48,241 nucleotides of DNA from Burkholderiaceae bacterium (GTDB taxonomy: Bacteria > Pseudomonadota > Gammaproteobacteria > Burkholderiales > Burkholderiaceae), in contig CANJBQ010000019.1 in the NCBI GenBank assembly GCA_947472645.1, positions 1 to 48,241 of the forward strand, read 5' to 3'. Within the stretch, counting starts at the first letter, position 1, and every line of letters starts with the position of its first letter. The translations under genes and the position numbers were made by a program. Of the stretch, positions 17,237-26,104 are shown piece after piece. The notes under the pieces are model-generated. The model was not told where the DNA came from and made no database searches. It worked only from the letters and a program-made list of their open reading frames with translations.

Positions 17237-18136
17237 ATGAATCAGCTAATAAAAAATTCAATTTTTAGCCCATTACATGATTCTAGTAAAAAAGAATCAA
17301 GTCTATGGCTAGGAATTGGAGTTTTTGTTTTATTAGCTATTTTCTTTTATATCAATCAAATCGCGGATGCAAAAATATCAAATGCATTACATGGCGGCCT
17401 TATGGCCGCTGGTGCAACGTGTTTAGGATCATTGCCAATCTTATTTTCCCAAGCGTACTCCAAAAAAACATATGACACTCTTCTTGGCTTTGGTGCTGGC
17501 GTGATGCTGGCGGCATGTTTCTTTTCTTTAATCATGCCAGCAATACATATTTCGAAAGAAATTGGCTTAAGTCCTTTTTATGCCTCGGCAACAGCTGGAG
17601 TTGGGATTATTTTAGGAGCTGGCTTCATGCTCTTTATTGATAGATTGTTACCTCATGAGCATTTTATCAAAGGACGGGAAGGACCAGCAGTTGGATCTTT
17701 CAATCGAATCTGGTTATTTGTGATTGCAATTACCCTACATAATTTTCCTGAGGGACTGGCAATAGGAGTAGCTTTTTCTGGGGATGATTTGGTATCTGCA
17801 AAAGCATTGACTACGGGAATTTCTATACAAGATATTCCTGAAGGGATGGTCGTTGCATTAGCTCTAAGAGGAATTGGATATGGTCGAATTACCTCAGTCT
17901 TAGTGAGCGTGTTATCGGGATTAGTCGAGCCAGCCGCAGCAGTAATTGGTGCAGTAGTAATTGGTCATCATCCGCAATTAATGCCTATTGGATTGTCTTT
18001 GGCTGCAGGCGCCATGTTGTTTGTGATTAGCAATGAAATTATTCCTGAGTCCCATCGCGATGGTAAGGGAATATATCCAACAGCAGGTTTGATTTTAGGA
18101 TTTGTACTTATGATGATATTGGATAATGCACTATGA
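17237..18136 (+). CDS. ZIP-family metal transporter
   Basis: This 299-residue membrane protein has about eight helices. The two ZIP metal-site motifs are HNFPEGLAIGVAF (from 168) and QDIPEGMVVALAL (from 198), as in ZupT/GufA importers of zinc, iron or manganese. A short histidine-containing loop, LPHEHFIKGREG, sits at about 138-148. It starts 5 bases after the aldehyde dehydrogenase stop, without a clear ribosome site, so it is probably translated from the same mRNA. The upstream amidohydrolase is metal dependent and the hydroxylase needs iron, so supply of metal to these enzymes is a possible role (inference). A 38-residue gene overlaps its end. Confidence 0.92.
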   Translation: MNQLIKNSIFSPLHDSSKKESSLWLGIGVFVLLAIFFYINQIADAKISNALHGGLMAAGATCLGSLPILFSQAYSKKTYDTLLGFGAGVMLAACFFSLIMPAIHISKEIGLSPFYASATAGVGIILGAGFMLFIDRLLPHEHFIKGREGPAVGSFNRIWLFVIAITLHNFPEGLAIGVAFSGDDLVSAKALTTGISIQDIPEGMVVALALRGIGYGRITSVLVSVLSGLVEPAAAVIGAVVIGHHPQLMPIGLSLAAGAMLFVISNEIIPESHRDGKGIYPTAGLILGFVLMMILDNAL

Positions 18137-18249
18137 AAATGACCGAATTAAATAGGATTTCATACCAAAGTAAATTTAAATTAATCGTTGGTTTGATGAT
18201 TAATATAATGGGTGTATTTGCAATTTTGAATATGTGGATCCTTAACTAG
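18133..18249 (+). CDS. Small single-helix membrane protein
   Basis: This 38-codon frame begins with an ATG that overlaps the ZIP stop by 4 bases (ATGA), the usual layout of coupled genes. The product has a charged N-terminus (MKMTELNRISYQSKFK) and one hydrophobic helix, LIVGLMINIMGVFAILNMWI. No family is recognised. It could be a small regulator or subunit of the ZIP transporter, or an unselected frame; the coupling and clean topology favour a real gene. Its stop overlaps the end of the convergent LysR gene by 4 bases. Confidence 0.55.
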   Translation: MKMTELNRISYQSKFKLIVGLMINIMGVFAILNMWILN

Positions 18250-19145
18250 GACTTACTAATTAAGCTTTCTAGGAGCCAATTTTTAAAGGTTTGCACTTTA
18301 GCTAAATCGGAATTTCCATGCGGGGATACTAGGTGATAGTTGTAAATAGATTCCTGGCGAAAAGTAAATGGCTCAACTAGCCTTCCTAGGGCAAGATCAT
18401 CATCAACCACCGTTGAACGACCTAAGGCAATACCGAGACCAGCAGAAGCTGCGTGCAAGGTGGTAATTAAATAATCACAATTAATAAAGTTTTTAAATTC
18501 TTTATTTTTAATTCCTGCTGCTTGTAACCAAGTTTGCCATTCATCTTGAACAACAGGCGAAACTGTTCTAAGTATTGTTTGTTTGAATAAATCCTCAATC
18601 TTGTTCATTGGAAAAGTATTGCGCATGAAGTCAGGGCTGCAAACAGGAAAGATTTCTTCTTTGCCCAGGCTCACTGCATCAACACCAATCCAATTTCCTG
18701 AGCCATGCCAAATCCCAATATCAAAATTATGTTTGATACTACTTTGTAGCACTTGCATTGTTTTGAGTCGTAGTTTGATTTTGGGGTAGCGTGCTGTAAA
18801 CTCCGGCAACCTTGGGATAAGGCGTTTAATTGCAAACATGCCAAGGCATTCGATGGTTAAGATATTTTTATTCTGTTGATTGACAATCCTATCTGTAGCG
18901 CTAGATAGACTAACAATAAAATCCCGAGCGACATGAAGATAATCTTCACCTACTTGGGTTAACGTTAGTTGGTTTGAGGCTCTAACAAATAACTTCTCAC
19001 CCAAAAGTTCCTCAAGATTTTTGATCTGATGACTAATAGCTGTTTGGGTTAAATTTAATTCTATGGCAGCCCTAGTAAAGCTTGAATTCCTAGCTACAGA
19101 CTCAAAAGATAAAAGGCTTGTGATGGATGGTAATTTGGTTTTCAT
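18246..19145 (-). CDS. LysR-family transcriptional regulator (GcvA-like)
   Basis: This 299-residue LysR-type regulator has its winged helix-turn-helix at about residues 8-65 (SFTRAAIELNLTQTAISHQI, then NLEELLGEKLFVR). A periplasmic-binding-like effector domain from about residue 90 binds a small coinducer. It is divergent from the tandem Bug receptor genes that start 137 bases away, which are its most likely targets. It is a close paralogue of the regulator at 31297: the helix-turn-helix is nearly identical. The intergenic region holds the dyad at 19187-19200. Regulator type is certain; the effector is unknown. Confidence 0.95.
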   Translation of the reverse strand: MKTKLPSITSLLSFESVARNSSFTRAAIELNLTQTAISHQIKNLEELLGEKLFVRASNQLTLTQVGEDYLHVARDFIVSLSSATDRIVNQQNKNILTIECLGMFAIKRLIPRLPEFTARYPKIKLRLKTMQVLQSSIKHNFDIGIWHGSGNWIGVDAVSLGKEEIFPVCSPDFMRNTFPMNKIEDLFKQTILRTVSPVVQDEWQTWLQAAGIKNKEFKNFINCDYLITTLHAASAGLGIALGRSTVVDDDLALGRLVEPFTFRQESIYNYHLVSPHGNSDLAKVQTFKNWLLESLISKS

Positions 19146-19282
19146 GTGCTTTATGGTTTTTATTCTTACCGCATGAATTTATTTCATTACCCTAGGTTAA
19201 AAATTCATCTTAAACAACATTTCTAGGGGAATAAACATGCTTAAAATGAACTATAAAAATAATTATAAAAAAGGAGAAAATA
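19146..19282. promoter_or_regulatory. LysR/Bug divergent promoter, candidate operator
   Basis: An imperfect dyad TTACCCTAGGTTAA at 19187-19200 lies inside an outer inverted repeat ATGAATTT (from 19173) and AAATTCAT. The whole region is repeated in front of the second Bug gene at about 20330-20465, with the inner element TTACCCTATGTTAA at 20372-20385. Retention in both copies suggests binding by the adjacent LysR protein. GGAG lies before each Bug ATG. Confidence 0.55.
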
Positions 19283-20305
19283 ATGTCTTTGTTTTCCAAT
19301 AGTAACAGAGTAAATATTCGATTTCTATATCTGATCAGCTTAATCTTTTTATTTTCTGTGCATCCTATCGTAGCATTTTCTCAAAGTAATTACCCCAATC
19401 AACTGGTAAAAATTATTGTTCCGTTTGCGATTGGTGGCCCAACGGATGGTATTGCAAGAAAATTAGCTTTAGCACTTTCTCAAGAAACAGGTAAATCTTT
19501 TGTTGTCGAAAACAAGCCTGGCGCTCAGGGGGTGATAGGTACAGTGCAGGTAAAAGATGCTAAGCCAGACGGTTATACACTGATGGTAAATGAAACTAAA
19601 GGGCTATTTGCCATTTACCCAGCCATCACAAAACCGTCTCCTTTTGATGGTAGAAAAGACTTTACGCCTATTAGTTTAATCGCACATGGACCTGTTTTTT
19701 TACTCGTAAATTCAAATCTACCTGTTAAAAATTTCAAAGAATTAATTGAGCTTTCCAAAAACACACCCAATGGCTTATCGTTTGGCTCAGCAGGAGGTAA
19801 GGGACAATTTCCAACGCATGTTGGCCCCGAACTCCTAAAAATAAAATATGGATTAAATGCCCAGAATATTGCTTATCGTGGTGGTTCTCCAGCTTTAATT
19901 GATCTAGCGGCTGATCGTGTGCACTTTACTATGTCTACAGGATTAGTATCTGCGCAACCTTTTATTGATTCTGGCAAAGTAAAGCCGCTAGCGGTTACCG
20001 GATTACAGCGCTCACTATCTCAACCTAATGTTCCTACCTTTAGTGAATTAGGATACCCATTACCTGAAATAGATGAAGGTGTTATGTTTGCGTTTTGGGG
20101 TCCTGCGAACCTTCCACCAGAGGTAATGAATTATTTAAATGCAGCTGTTAGTAAAGCATTGCAATCCAAAGAGATGGTTGATGGTTTAAAAGCCCTAGAT
20201 TTGTTTATTCCGAAGAATCAGGGCCCTCAACATCATGGCGAATTAATGGATAAAGAAATTAAAACCTGGGGCAGTATCGCAGTGAAAATGAATCTGACGG
20301 ATTAA
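19283..20305 (+). CDS. Bug/TctC-family periplasmic receptor, tandem copy 1
   Basis: This 340-residue protein has a signal peptide (hydrophobic core LYLISLIFLFSVHPIVA, cleavage near SQSNYP) and a Bug domain. The domain reads KIIVPFAIGGPTDGIARKLA, then PDGYTLM, NIAYRGGSPALIDLAADRVH and VPTFSELGYPLPEIDEGVMF. Bug receptors bind carboxylates and related small molecules. AAGGAG precedes the ATG. It is nearly the same length and largely identical to the next gene, including the first six residues MSLFS(N/H). The two arose by tandem duplication. No TctAB membrane genes are in the window. The divergent LysR gene probably controls it. Confidence 0.95.
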   Translation: MSLFSNSNRVNIRFLYLISLIFLFSVHPIVAFSQSNYPNQLVKIIVPFAIGGPTDGIARKLALALSQETGKSFVVENKPGAQGVIGTVQVKDAKPDGYTLMVNETKGLFAIYPAITKPSPFDGRKDFTPISLIAHGPVFLLVNSNLPVKNFKELIELSKNTPNGLSFGSAGGKGQFPTHVGPELLKIKYGLNAQNIAYRGGSPALIDLAADRVHFTMSTGLVSAQPFIDSGKVKPLAVTGLQRSLSQPNVPTFSELGYPLPEIDEGVMFAFWGPANLPPEVMNYLNAAVSKALQSKEMVDGLKALDLFIPKNQGPQHHGELMDKEIKTWGSIAVKMNLTD

Positions 20306-20465
20306 AAGTTATTGAATGGGAATTATTTTCATGTGCTGTATTTTTAAGTCTTACTCCATGAATTTATTTCATTACCCTATGTTAATAATTCATCTTAAAC
20401 AACATTCCTAGGTCATTAAACATGCTTAAATAAACCATAAAATTATTATAAAAAAGGAGAAAAAA

Positions 20466-21488
20466 ATGTCTTTGTTTTCCCATGGCAATAAAGTAAATAT
20501 CCGCTTTTTTCATTTGATCAGTCTAGTTTTTCTTGTGGCCTTATATCCCATAGCAGGATTTTCCCAAAGCAATTACCCTAATCAACCCGTACGAATTATC
20601 GCCCCGTTTGCACCTGGTGGTCCAACCGATGGTATTGCAAGAAAATTAGCTTCGGCACTTTCTCAAGTAACGGGGAAATCATTCATTGTTGAAAACAAAT
20701 CTGGTGCCCAAGGCATTATAGGAACTGTGCATGTCAAAGATGCCAAGCCTGATGGATACACACTTTTGTTTAATGAAACTACTGGAGTATTTGCCATTAA
20801 TCCAGCGATTACAAAACCACCGCCATTTGATAGTAAAAAAGACTTTACGCAGATAAGTTTAATTGCTTCTGGCCCTATTTTTTTACTCGTCAATAGTAAT
20901 TTGCCAGTGAAAAATGTAAAAGAATTAATAGACCTATCGAAGAATACGCCTAATGGGATATCGTTTGGTTCAGCAGGAGGTATGGGGCAATTTCCAACGC
21001 ACGTTGCCCCAGAGCTGATGAAAATGAAGTATGGGCTACAGGCTCAAAATATCGCCTATCGTAGTGCAGGCTTAGCCCTCATTGACCTTGCAGGAGAGCG
21101 TGTTCAACTTGCGATGTCTACAGGACTAGTGGCTGCGCAACCCTTTATTGACTCGGGTAAAGTTAAGCCGATTGCGGTTACAGGATTGCAACGTTCACCA
21201 ACTCAGCCCAATGTTCCAACTTTTTATGAATTAGGATACCCTTTTCCTGAGTTAGATGAAGGCGCCATGTTTGCATTTTTTGGTCCAGCGAATTTGCCAC
21301 CAGAGGTGATGAATTATTTAAATGTAGCTCTAAGTAAAGCATTGCAATCGAAAGAGATGGTCGATAGTTTAAAAGTTTTAGGCTTTTCTATTGCAAAGAA
21401 TCAAGGTCCTCAAGCACATACGGAATTCATGGATAAAGAAATTAAAACATGGGGAAGTATTGCTGTAAAAATGAATCTAGCGGAATAA
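20466..21488 (+). CDS. Bug/TctC-family periplasmic receptor, tandem copy 2
   Basis: This is a second 340-residue Bug receptor with the same start (MSLFSHGNKVNIRF), signal peptide (cleavage near FSQSNYP) and domain order as its neighbour. It reads RIIAPFAPGGPTDGIARKLA, PDGYTLLFNE and NIAYRSAGLALIDLAGERVQ, and it ends GSIAVKMNLAE. It differs at ligand-facing positions (for example IAYRSAG against IAYRGGS), so the two may bind different ligands. Its own copy of the promoter region and AAGGAG ribosome site precede it. The class II aldolase gene follows 4 bases after the stop. Confidence 0.95.
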   Translation: MSLFSHGNKVNIRFFHLISLVFLVALYPIAGFSQSNYPNQPVRIIAPFAPGGPTDGIARKLASALSQVTGKSFIVENKSGAQGIIGTVHVKDAKPDGYTLLFNETTGVFAINPAITKPPPFDSKKDFTQISLIASGPIFLLVNSNLPVKNVKELIDLSKNTPNGISFGSAGGMGQFPTHVAPELMKMKYGLQAQNIAYRSAGLALIDLAGERVQLAMSTGLVAAQPFIDSGKVKPIAVTGLQRSPTQPNVPTFYELGYPFPELDEGAMFAFFGPANLPPEVMNYLNVALSKALQSKEMVDSLKVLGFSIAKNQGPQAHTEFMDKEIKTWGSIAVKMNLAE

Positions 21489-21492
21489 CACG

Positions 21493-22254
21493 TTGAACAA
21501 TATTACAAAATCATTGAGACATGAAATATCTCAAGCCGAGTGGGAGGTTAGAGTAGAGCTAGCCGCTTGTTATCGATTATTAGCGCATTTTGGTTTAAGT
21601 GATTTATCTTATAATCATTTATCCGCTAGAGTTCCCGGTTTTCCAGATTTATTTTTGGTCAAGCCAACTCACTTTTTCTTTGAGGAAGTGACAGCATCGT
21701 CCTTATTAAAGTTTGATTTTTTAGGTAATCCCTATCAAGATAGTCCACCGAATCGAGGTGGTGCGCACATCATTCATGGTGGGATACTACAAGCAAGGCC
21801 AGATTTAAATGTAGTTTTTCATACGCATAGTCCAGCCAATGCTGGCGTCTCAGCGCAAAAGCATGGTTTATTGATGTTGTCTCAACATGCTATGCCATTT
21901 TTTAATCGTATTGCGTATCATGATTTTGGGGGGTTTGAGTTCAATGAAGATCAAAGAGCCCCAATTATTCATAGTTTAGGTAGTTTTAATTATGCAATCT
22001 TACGAAATCATGGCGTCCTTGTTTGTGGTCAGAATATCCCGCAAACATTTGTTGATTACCATTACTTAGAGACTGCATGCAAGATACAGATCAACGCATT
22101 AGCCGGAAATGCTGAGTTCTCAATCATTGATGCTACTGTTTGTGAAAAAGCGGCAATGCAATATCAAACAATTGACCCTAATCGCCACGGGGGAAAAGAT
22201 TGGCCAGCCAGCTTGCGATTATTAGAAAGACATTACCCAGACTATCGAACATAG
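21493..22254 (+). CDS. Class II aldolase/adducin family protein
   Basis: This 253-residue cytoplasmic protein of the class II aldolase family starts with the family motif AEWEVRVELAACYRLLAHFG (residues 15-34). Metal ligands are H110-T-H112 in FHTHSPANAG and H173 in LRNHGVLVCG. These enzymes use zinc to cleave or decarboxylate sugar acids or related hydroxy acids. The start is a TTG 4 bases after the Bug stop with no separate ribosome site, so translation is probably coupled; no other start fits the conserved N-terminus. Flanking Bug receptors and the TPP enzyme suggest a single pathway: uptake, then cleavage of a keto or hydroxy acid (inference). Confidence 0.9.
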   Translation: MNNITKSLRHEISQAEWEVRVELAACYRLLAHFGLSDLSYNHLSARVPGFPDLFLVKPTHFFFEEVTASSLLKFDFLGNPYQDSPPNRGGAHIIHGGILQARPDLNVVFHTHSPANAGVSAQKHGLLMLSQHAMPFFNRIAYHDFGGFEFNEDQRAPIIHSLGSFNYAILRNHGVLVCGQNIPQTFVDYHYLETACKIQINALAGNAEFSIIDATVCEKAAMQYQTIDPNRHGGKDWPASLRLLERHYPDYRT

Positions 22255-22296
22255 TGCAAAGAATATACAAATTAACTAATAAGAGACTGATACACA

Positions 22297-24072
22297 ATGG
22301 ATGAAATAGAAAAGCCAGAATTTTCCCCGCAAAAAATGGGGTGGGGTAGCGATATTGCTGCACAAATGTTGAGAAATTTGGGAATTAAATATATTGCCTT
22401 AAATCCCGGAGCAAGTTATAGAGGGCTGCACGATAGCTTAGTTAATTATTTAGGTAATCGAGATCCGCAAATGTTGTTGTGTTTGCATGAAGACCACGTA
22501 ATTTCAATTGCACATGGGTATGCTAAAGCAAGTGATCAAATGATGGCTAGTGTTCTACATAGCAACGTTGGATTATTTCATGGCTTGATGGGAATATATA
22601 ACGCTTGGTGTGATCGGATGCCAATCTTAATATTAGGCGCAACTGGGCCAGTTGTTTCAGAAAAAAGAAGACCTTGGATTGATTGGATTCATACTTCTAA
22701 AGACCAAGGTGCGGTCTTAAGAAATTTCTCCAAATGGGATGATGAACCACGCTCTATGCACGGCATAGTTCAATCATTCTTACGTGCTAATCAGATAGCT
22801 ACAACAAAACCTAGCGCCCCTGTTTACATCTGTCTTGATGCAGGACTTCAAGAAGAAGTATTAAATGAGAGTATTGAGATACCCTCAGTTATCCGATTTG
22901 CACCAGCGAAAGATCCAAGTCCATCTCATGAGCAACTTCAAGAAGTGGTTCAGTTGCTATCTAATGCAAAAAAGCCTTTGATACTCATGGGTAGGGTCTC
23001 AAGGAGCTCAACAGGATGGGAGGAGCGTATTCGTTTAGCGCAGGCTCTTGGCGCCTCGGTATTGACATCTATTCGTGAGCGATCAGCATTTCCTACCGAA
23101 CATCCATTGCATGTGGCGCACCCATTTTTTTGGCTAACAGCCCAAGCAAAAGAAGCTGTTAGCTCTTCGGACTGTATATTGAGTTTGGACTGGCCTGATT
23201 TAAATGGCACTATAGAACAAACATTTTCTGATGTAACCCAGTTTTCAGGAAAAATTATTCATGTGTCATTAGATAGCGTTTTGCACAATGGTTGGAGTAT
23301 GGATTATTTTGCACTATCACCAGTTGATGTACAGATCTCATCTGGCGTAGATCAATTTGTCAGTAATCTATTGCCTTTCATTGAAAAATCAACTGTAGCT
23401 AAAAAACAAGCCCCGTTCTTATTAAAGCAAGAGACAAATCTTCGTTATAGTCAAAATGTAAATAATGAAATTTCTCCTCATGATATTGAAGTTGCTTTAG
23501 CCAAATTGCGAGGAGGAGAATTATTTACTCTTGCACATGTCACTATAGGTTGGGTTGGTGACGTATATCACTTTAGAGATCCATTGGATTTTCTTGGTCA
23601 TGATGGTGGTGCAGGACTTGCTGCTGGACCAGGCATTACGGTAGGCGCTGCTCTAGCATTGAAAGATACTAACCGGATTGTGGTTTCTGTCCTAGGTGAT
23701 GGTGATTTTGTTCAAGGTGTGTCCGCCTTATGGACCGCTGCGCATTACAAATTACCAGCTTTGTTCATTATCTCGAATAATCGATCTAACTTTAATGATG
23801 AAATTCATCAACAAACGGTTGCTAAACATCGTAATCGTCCAGTTTCTAATCGATGGATTGGGCAGCGTATTGATGACCCTTGTATTGATATAGCTGTGCT
23901 AGCAAAAGCTCAGGGTGTCATGTCTGAAGGACCTGTAACTGATTTATTAAATCTTGAAGATGCCTTAAGAAGAGGGCTTGACGCAGTGCGGGCAGGTCAG
24001 CCATATTTAATTGACGTACATGTTAAGCCAGAGTATGCAAGTGCACCTTTATCCCGCGGAAAGGCAAATTAA
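22297..24072 (+). CDS. Thiamine-diphosphate-dependent enzyme (acetolactate synthase-like)
   Basis: This 591-residue protein has the three domains of the pyruvate decarboxylase/acetolactate synthase family. The N-terminal pyrimidine-binding domain carries the catalytic glutamate E65 in LHEDHVISIAHGYAKA. The central domain runs from about residue 210. The C-terminal domain binds diphosphate through GDGDFVQ (467-473) and ISNNRSNFND, the GDG...NN signature. It would decarboxylate or carboligate a 2-oxo acid; the assignment to acetolactate synthase itself is not supported by context. It is followed directly by a Bug gene (stop and start adjoin) and preceded by the aldolase after 42 bases. A weak AAGAG lies before the ATG. 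Confidence 0.92.
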   Translation: MDEIEKPEFSPQKMGWGSDIAAQMLRNLGIKYIALNPGASYRGLHDSLVNYLGNRDPQMLLCLHEDHVISIAHGYAKASDQMMASVLHSNVGLFHGLMGIYNAWCDRMPILILGATGPVVSEKRRPWIDWIHTSKDQGAVLRNFSKWDDEPRSMHGIVQSFLRANQIATTKPSAPVYICLDAGLQEEVLNESIEIPSVIRFAPAKDPSPSHEQLQEVVQLLSNAKKPLILMGRVSRSSTGWEERIRLAQALGASVLTSIRERSAFPTEHPLHVAHPFFWLTAQAKEAVSSSDCILSLDWPDLNGTIEQTFSDVTQFSGKIIHVSLDSVLHNGWSMDYFALSPVDVQISSGVDQFVSNLLPFIEKSTVAKKQAPFLLKQETNLRYSQNVNNEISPHDIEVALAKLRGGELFTLAHVTIGWVGDVYHFRDPLDFLGHDGGAGLAAGPGITVGAALALKDTNRIVVSVLGDGDFVQGVSALWTAAHYKLPALFIISNNRSNFNDEIHQQTVAKHRNRPVSNRWIGQRIDDPCIDIAVLAKAQGVMSEGPVTDLLNLEDALRRGLDAVRAGQPYLIDVHVKPEYASAPLSRGKAN

Positions 24073-25059
24073 ATGATGAAGAAACCTTTAATGATGATCC
24101 TTAGCATCTGCATTTGCCTACTTGGGCTGACAAAGAAGGGTTTCGCAGAACTGCCATCTGAATTTCCAACGAAGCCTGTCAAGTTAATTGTTCCATATGG
24201 TCCAGGAGGAGCGGTGGATATAACTGCTAGAATTTTAGCAAAGGATCTTTCCAATTTATGGGGTCAACAAGTCGTTGTTGAAAATAAGCCTGGAGCTGCA
24301 GGAATGATTGCGGCCAATACGGTCGCCAAATCAAGTCCTGACGCTTATACACTTTTGATCACAGATGATGGCGTTTTAATTAGTATGCCGCAGTTTCAAA
24401 AAAATATGCCTTATGATCCTCTCAATGATTTAATGCCGATTGGTATGGTGTGCATGTTTCCGTTTGTGATTGTTACTAATTCAAAAACGAACATCAAGAC
24501 AATCAGTGATCTTGTGTCAAGTGCTAAAGGCACACAAAAAGGTTTAGATTATGCAACTAATGGGGTTGGTAGTACCCATCATTTAACCTGGGAATCCTTT
24601 CAAAAAACTGCTGGTATTAAATTAAATCATATACCCTATAAAGGTGCGGCTGCGGCGTTACAGGACGTCATTGCGGGGGAGGTTTCTTTGATGATAGCTG
24701 CAGTCTCAACAGCTTTACCATATATAAGAGAAGGCAGATTAGTGCCAATTGCGATTGGAAGTCTTGATCGCTTATCAAGTATTCCAAATGTTCCAACTAT
24801 TTCAGAATCAGGTTACCCAGGATTTGAGGCAATTGCTTGGCAAGGCCTATTATCGCCTAAAGGAACTCCTAATGCGTTAATAGAAAAGATTAGTACCGAT
24901 ATTAGAAAGATTACTCAGAGTAGTTCTTATAAAGAGGCTTTAATCTTAAGAGGTACTGAATCTAGAACAAGTAGTAGCTCAGAGATGAGTAAACGTATAA
25001 AAACTGAATTTGATAAAACCAATTCACTGATAAAAAGTTTAAATATTCAAATAGAGTGA
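24073..25059 (+). CDS. Bug/TctC-family periplasmic receptor
   Basis: This 328-residue Bug receptor has a signal peptide (MMKKPLMMILSICICLLGLT, cleavage near GFA) and the domain KLIVPYGPGGAVDITARILA, then NKPGAAGMIAANTVA, NHIPYKGAAAALQDVIAGEV and PTISESGYPGFEAIAWQG. PDAYTLL replaces the usual PDGYTLL. Its ATG directly follows the TAA of the TPP enzyme, so the two are one operon. It presumably captures the acid that the aldolase and TPP enzyme act on. No TctAB genes are nearby. Confidence 0.95.
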   Translation: MMKKPLMMILSICICLLGLTKKGFAELPSEFPTKPVKLIVPYGPGGAVDITARILAKDLSNLWGQQVVVENKPGAAGMIAANTVAKSSPDAYTLLITDDGVLISMPQFQKNMPYDPLNDLMPIGMVCMFPFVIVTNSKTNIKTISDLVSSAKGTQKGLDYATNGVGSTHHLTWESFQKTAGIKLNHIPYKGAAAALQDVIAGEVSLMIAAVSTALPYIREGRLVPIAIGSLDRLSSIPNVPTISESGYPGFEAIAWQGLLSPKGTPNALIEKISTDIRKITQSSSYKEALILRGTESRTSSSSEMSKRIKTEFDKTNSLIKSLNIQIE

Positions 25060-25075
25060 ATTTAATAGGGAAGCT

Positions 25076-26041
25076 ATGCGTACCTTTAAGAATTTCGTAA
25101 TTTGTATACTAATATTGTTTTCAATACAGAGTATTGGGCAATCTTTTCCGAACAAACCAGTAAAAATCATAGTTCCTTATGGAGCGGGTGGAATCAGTGA
25201 TATTGCCGCGAGAATCATGGCTAATAAATTGTCACTAATGTGGCAGCAGGCTGTTATTGTTGACAATAAGGTAGGGGGAGGTGGGTTCATTGCAATGAAT
25301 ACGGTTGCAAAATCTGACCCCGATGGCTATACGCTGCTGGTGGCTACTGTTGCTGAGTTTACAATTGCTCAACATTTAAATAAAAATCAAAGTCTCAATA
25401 CTGCGAATGAATTTATACCGATATCTCTTTTATTAGACACTCCAATGTTAATCGTGGTTAACGCTGATAAAAATATCAATTCAGTATCTAATTTAATTAA
25501 TATGTCAAAAGGACAGACTGGGGGGGTATCATTTGCATCTCCTGGTATTGGGACATTAAATCACTTAATGGGCGAGCGATTTGCTACTGAGTCAGGTGCT
25601 AAATTAGTACATATACCCTATAAAGGTGGTGCTCAGGCGGTGCTTGCTCTGGTGAGCGGGGAAGTGCCTATTGGAGTTGCTGGGGCAGCAGTAGTAACTT
25701 CGTTTATTGATTCCGGTAAGGTGAAAGTACTTGGCGTGGCATCAAGACAGCGTTTAAAAGACCATCCTGACTGGCCCACTTTGATAGAGTCAGGCCTAAA
25801 AGATTTTGTTGAATCTAATTGGGTAGCTATCGCAGCGCCTCAAGGAGTTTCTAAAGATATTATTCAGAAAATAAATACGGACATTAATAAAGTTTTACTA
25901 CAAGACGATGTTAAGGAGCAATTTATTAAAATAGGAGCAGAACCAGTAGGTTCAACTTCTGAAAGTTTAAGTGAGAAAATAAAAAAAGATTCAGATCGGT
26001 ATGGAAAATTAATCGATAAATTAAAACTTAAATTAGATTAA
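25076..26041 (+). CDS. Bug/TctC-family periplasmic receptor
   Basis: This 321-residue Bug receptor starts with a signal peptide (MRTFKNFVICILILFSIQSI, cleavage near GQS). It then has KIIVPYGAGGISDIAARIMA, PDGYTLLVAT and VHIPYKGGAQAVLALVSGEV. The pocket loop (WVAIAAPQGV) differs from the neighbour, which may reflect another ligand. GGGAAG lies before the ATG, 16 bases after the previous receptor. It is the last gene of the 19283-26041 operon; the hairpin at 26105-26141 follows. Confidence 0.95.
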   Translation: MRTFKNFVICILILFSIQSIGQSFPNKPVKIIVPYGAGGISDIAARIMANKLSLMWQQAVIVDNKVGGGGFIAMNTVAKSDPDGYTLLVATVAEFTIAQHLNKNQSLNTANEFIPISLLLDTPMLIVVNADKNINSVSNLINMSKGQTGGVSFASPGIGTLNHLMGERFATESGAKLVHIPYKGGAQAVLALVSGEVPIGVAGAAVVTSFIDSGKVKVLGVASRQRLKDHPDWPTLIESGLKDFVESNWVAIAAPQGVSKDIIQKINTDINKVLLQDDVKEQFIKIGAEPVGSTSESLSEKIKKDSDRYGKLIDKLKLKLD

Positions 26042-26104
26042 TTGACATAAAAGTTGAGCTTATCAAGATATTTAACTTTTAATAAATTATTCATTCAGAC
26101 TTTA

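Noticed and set aside
22297..24072. Biosynthetic acetolactate synthase (ilvB)
   Set aside because: There is no small subunit gene or branched-chain biosynthesis context; the enzyme sits with a class II aldolase and receptors.
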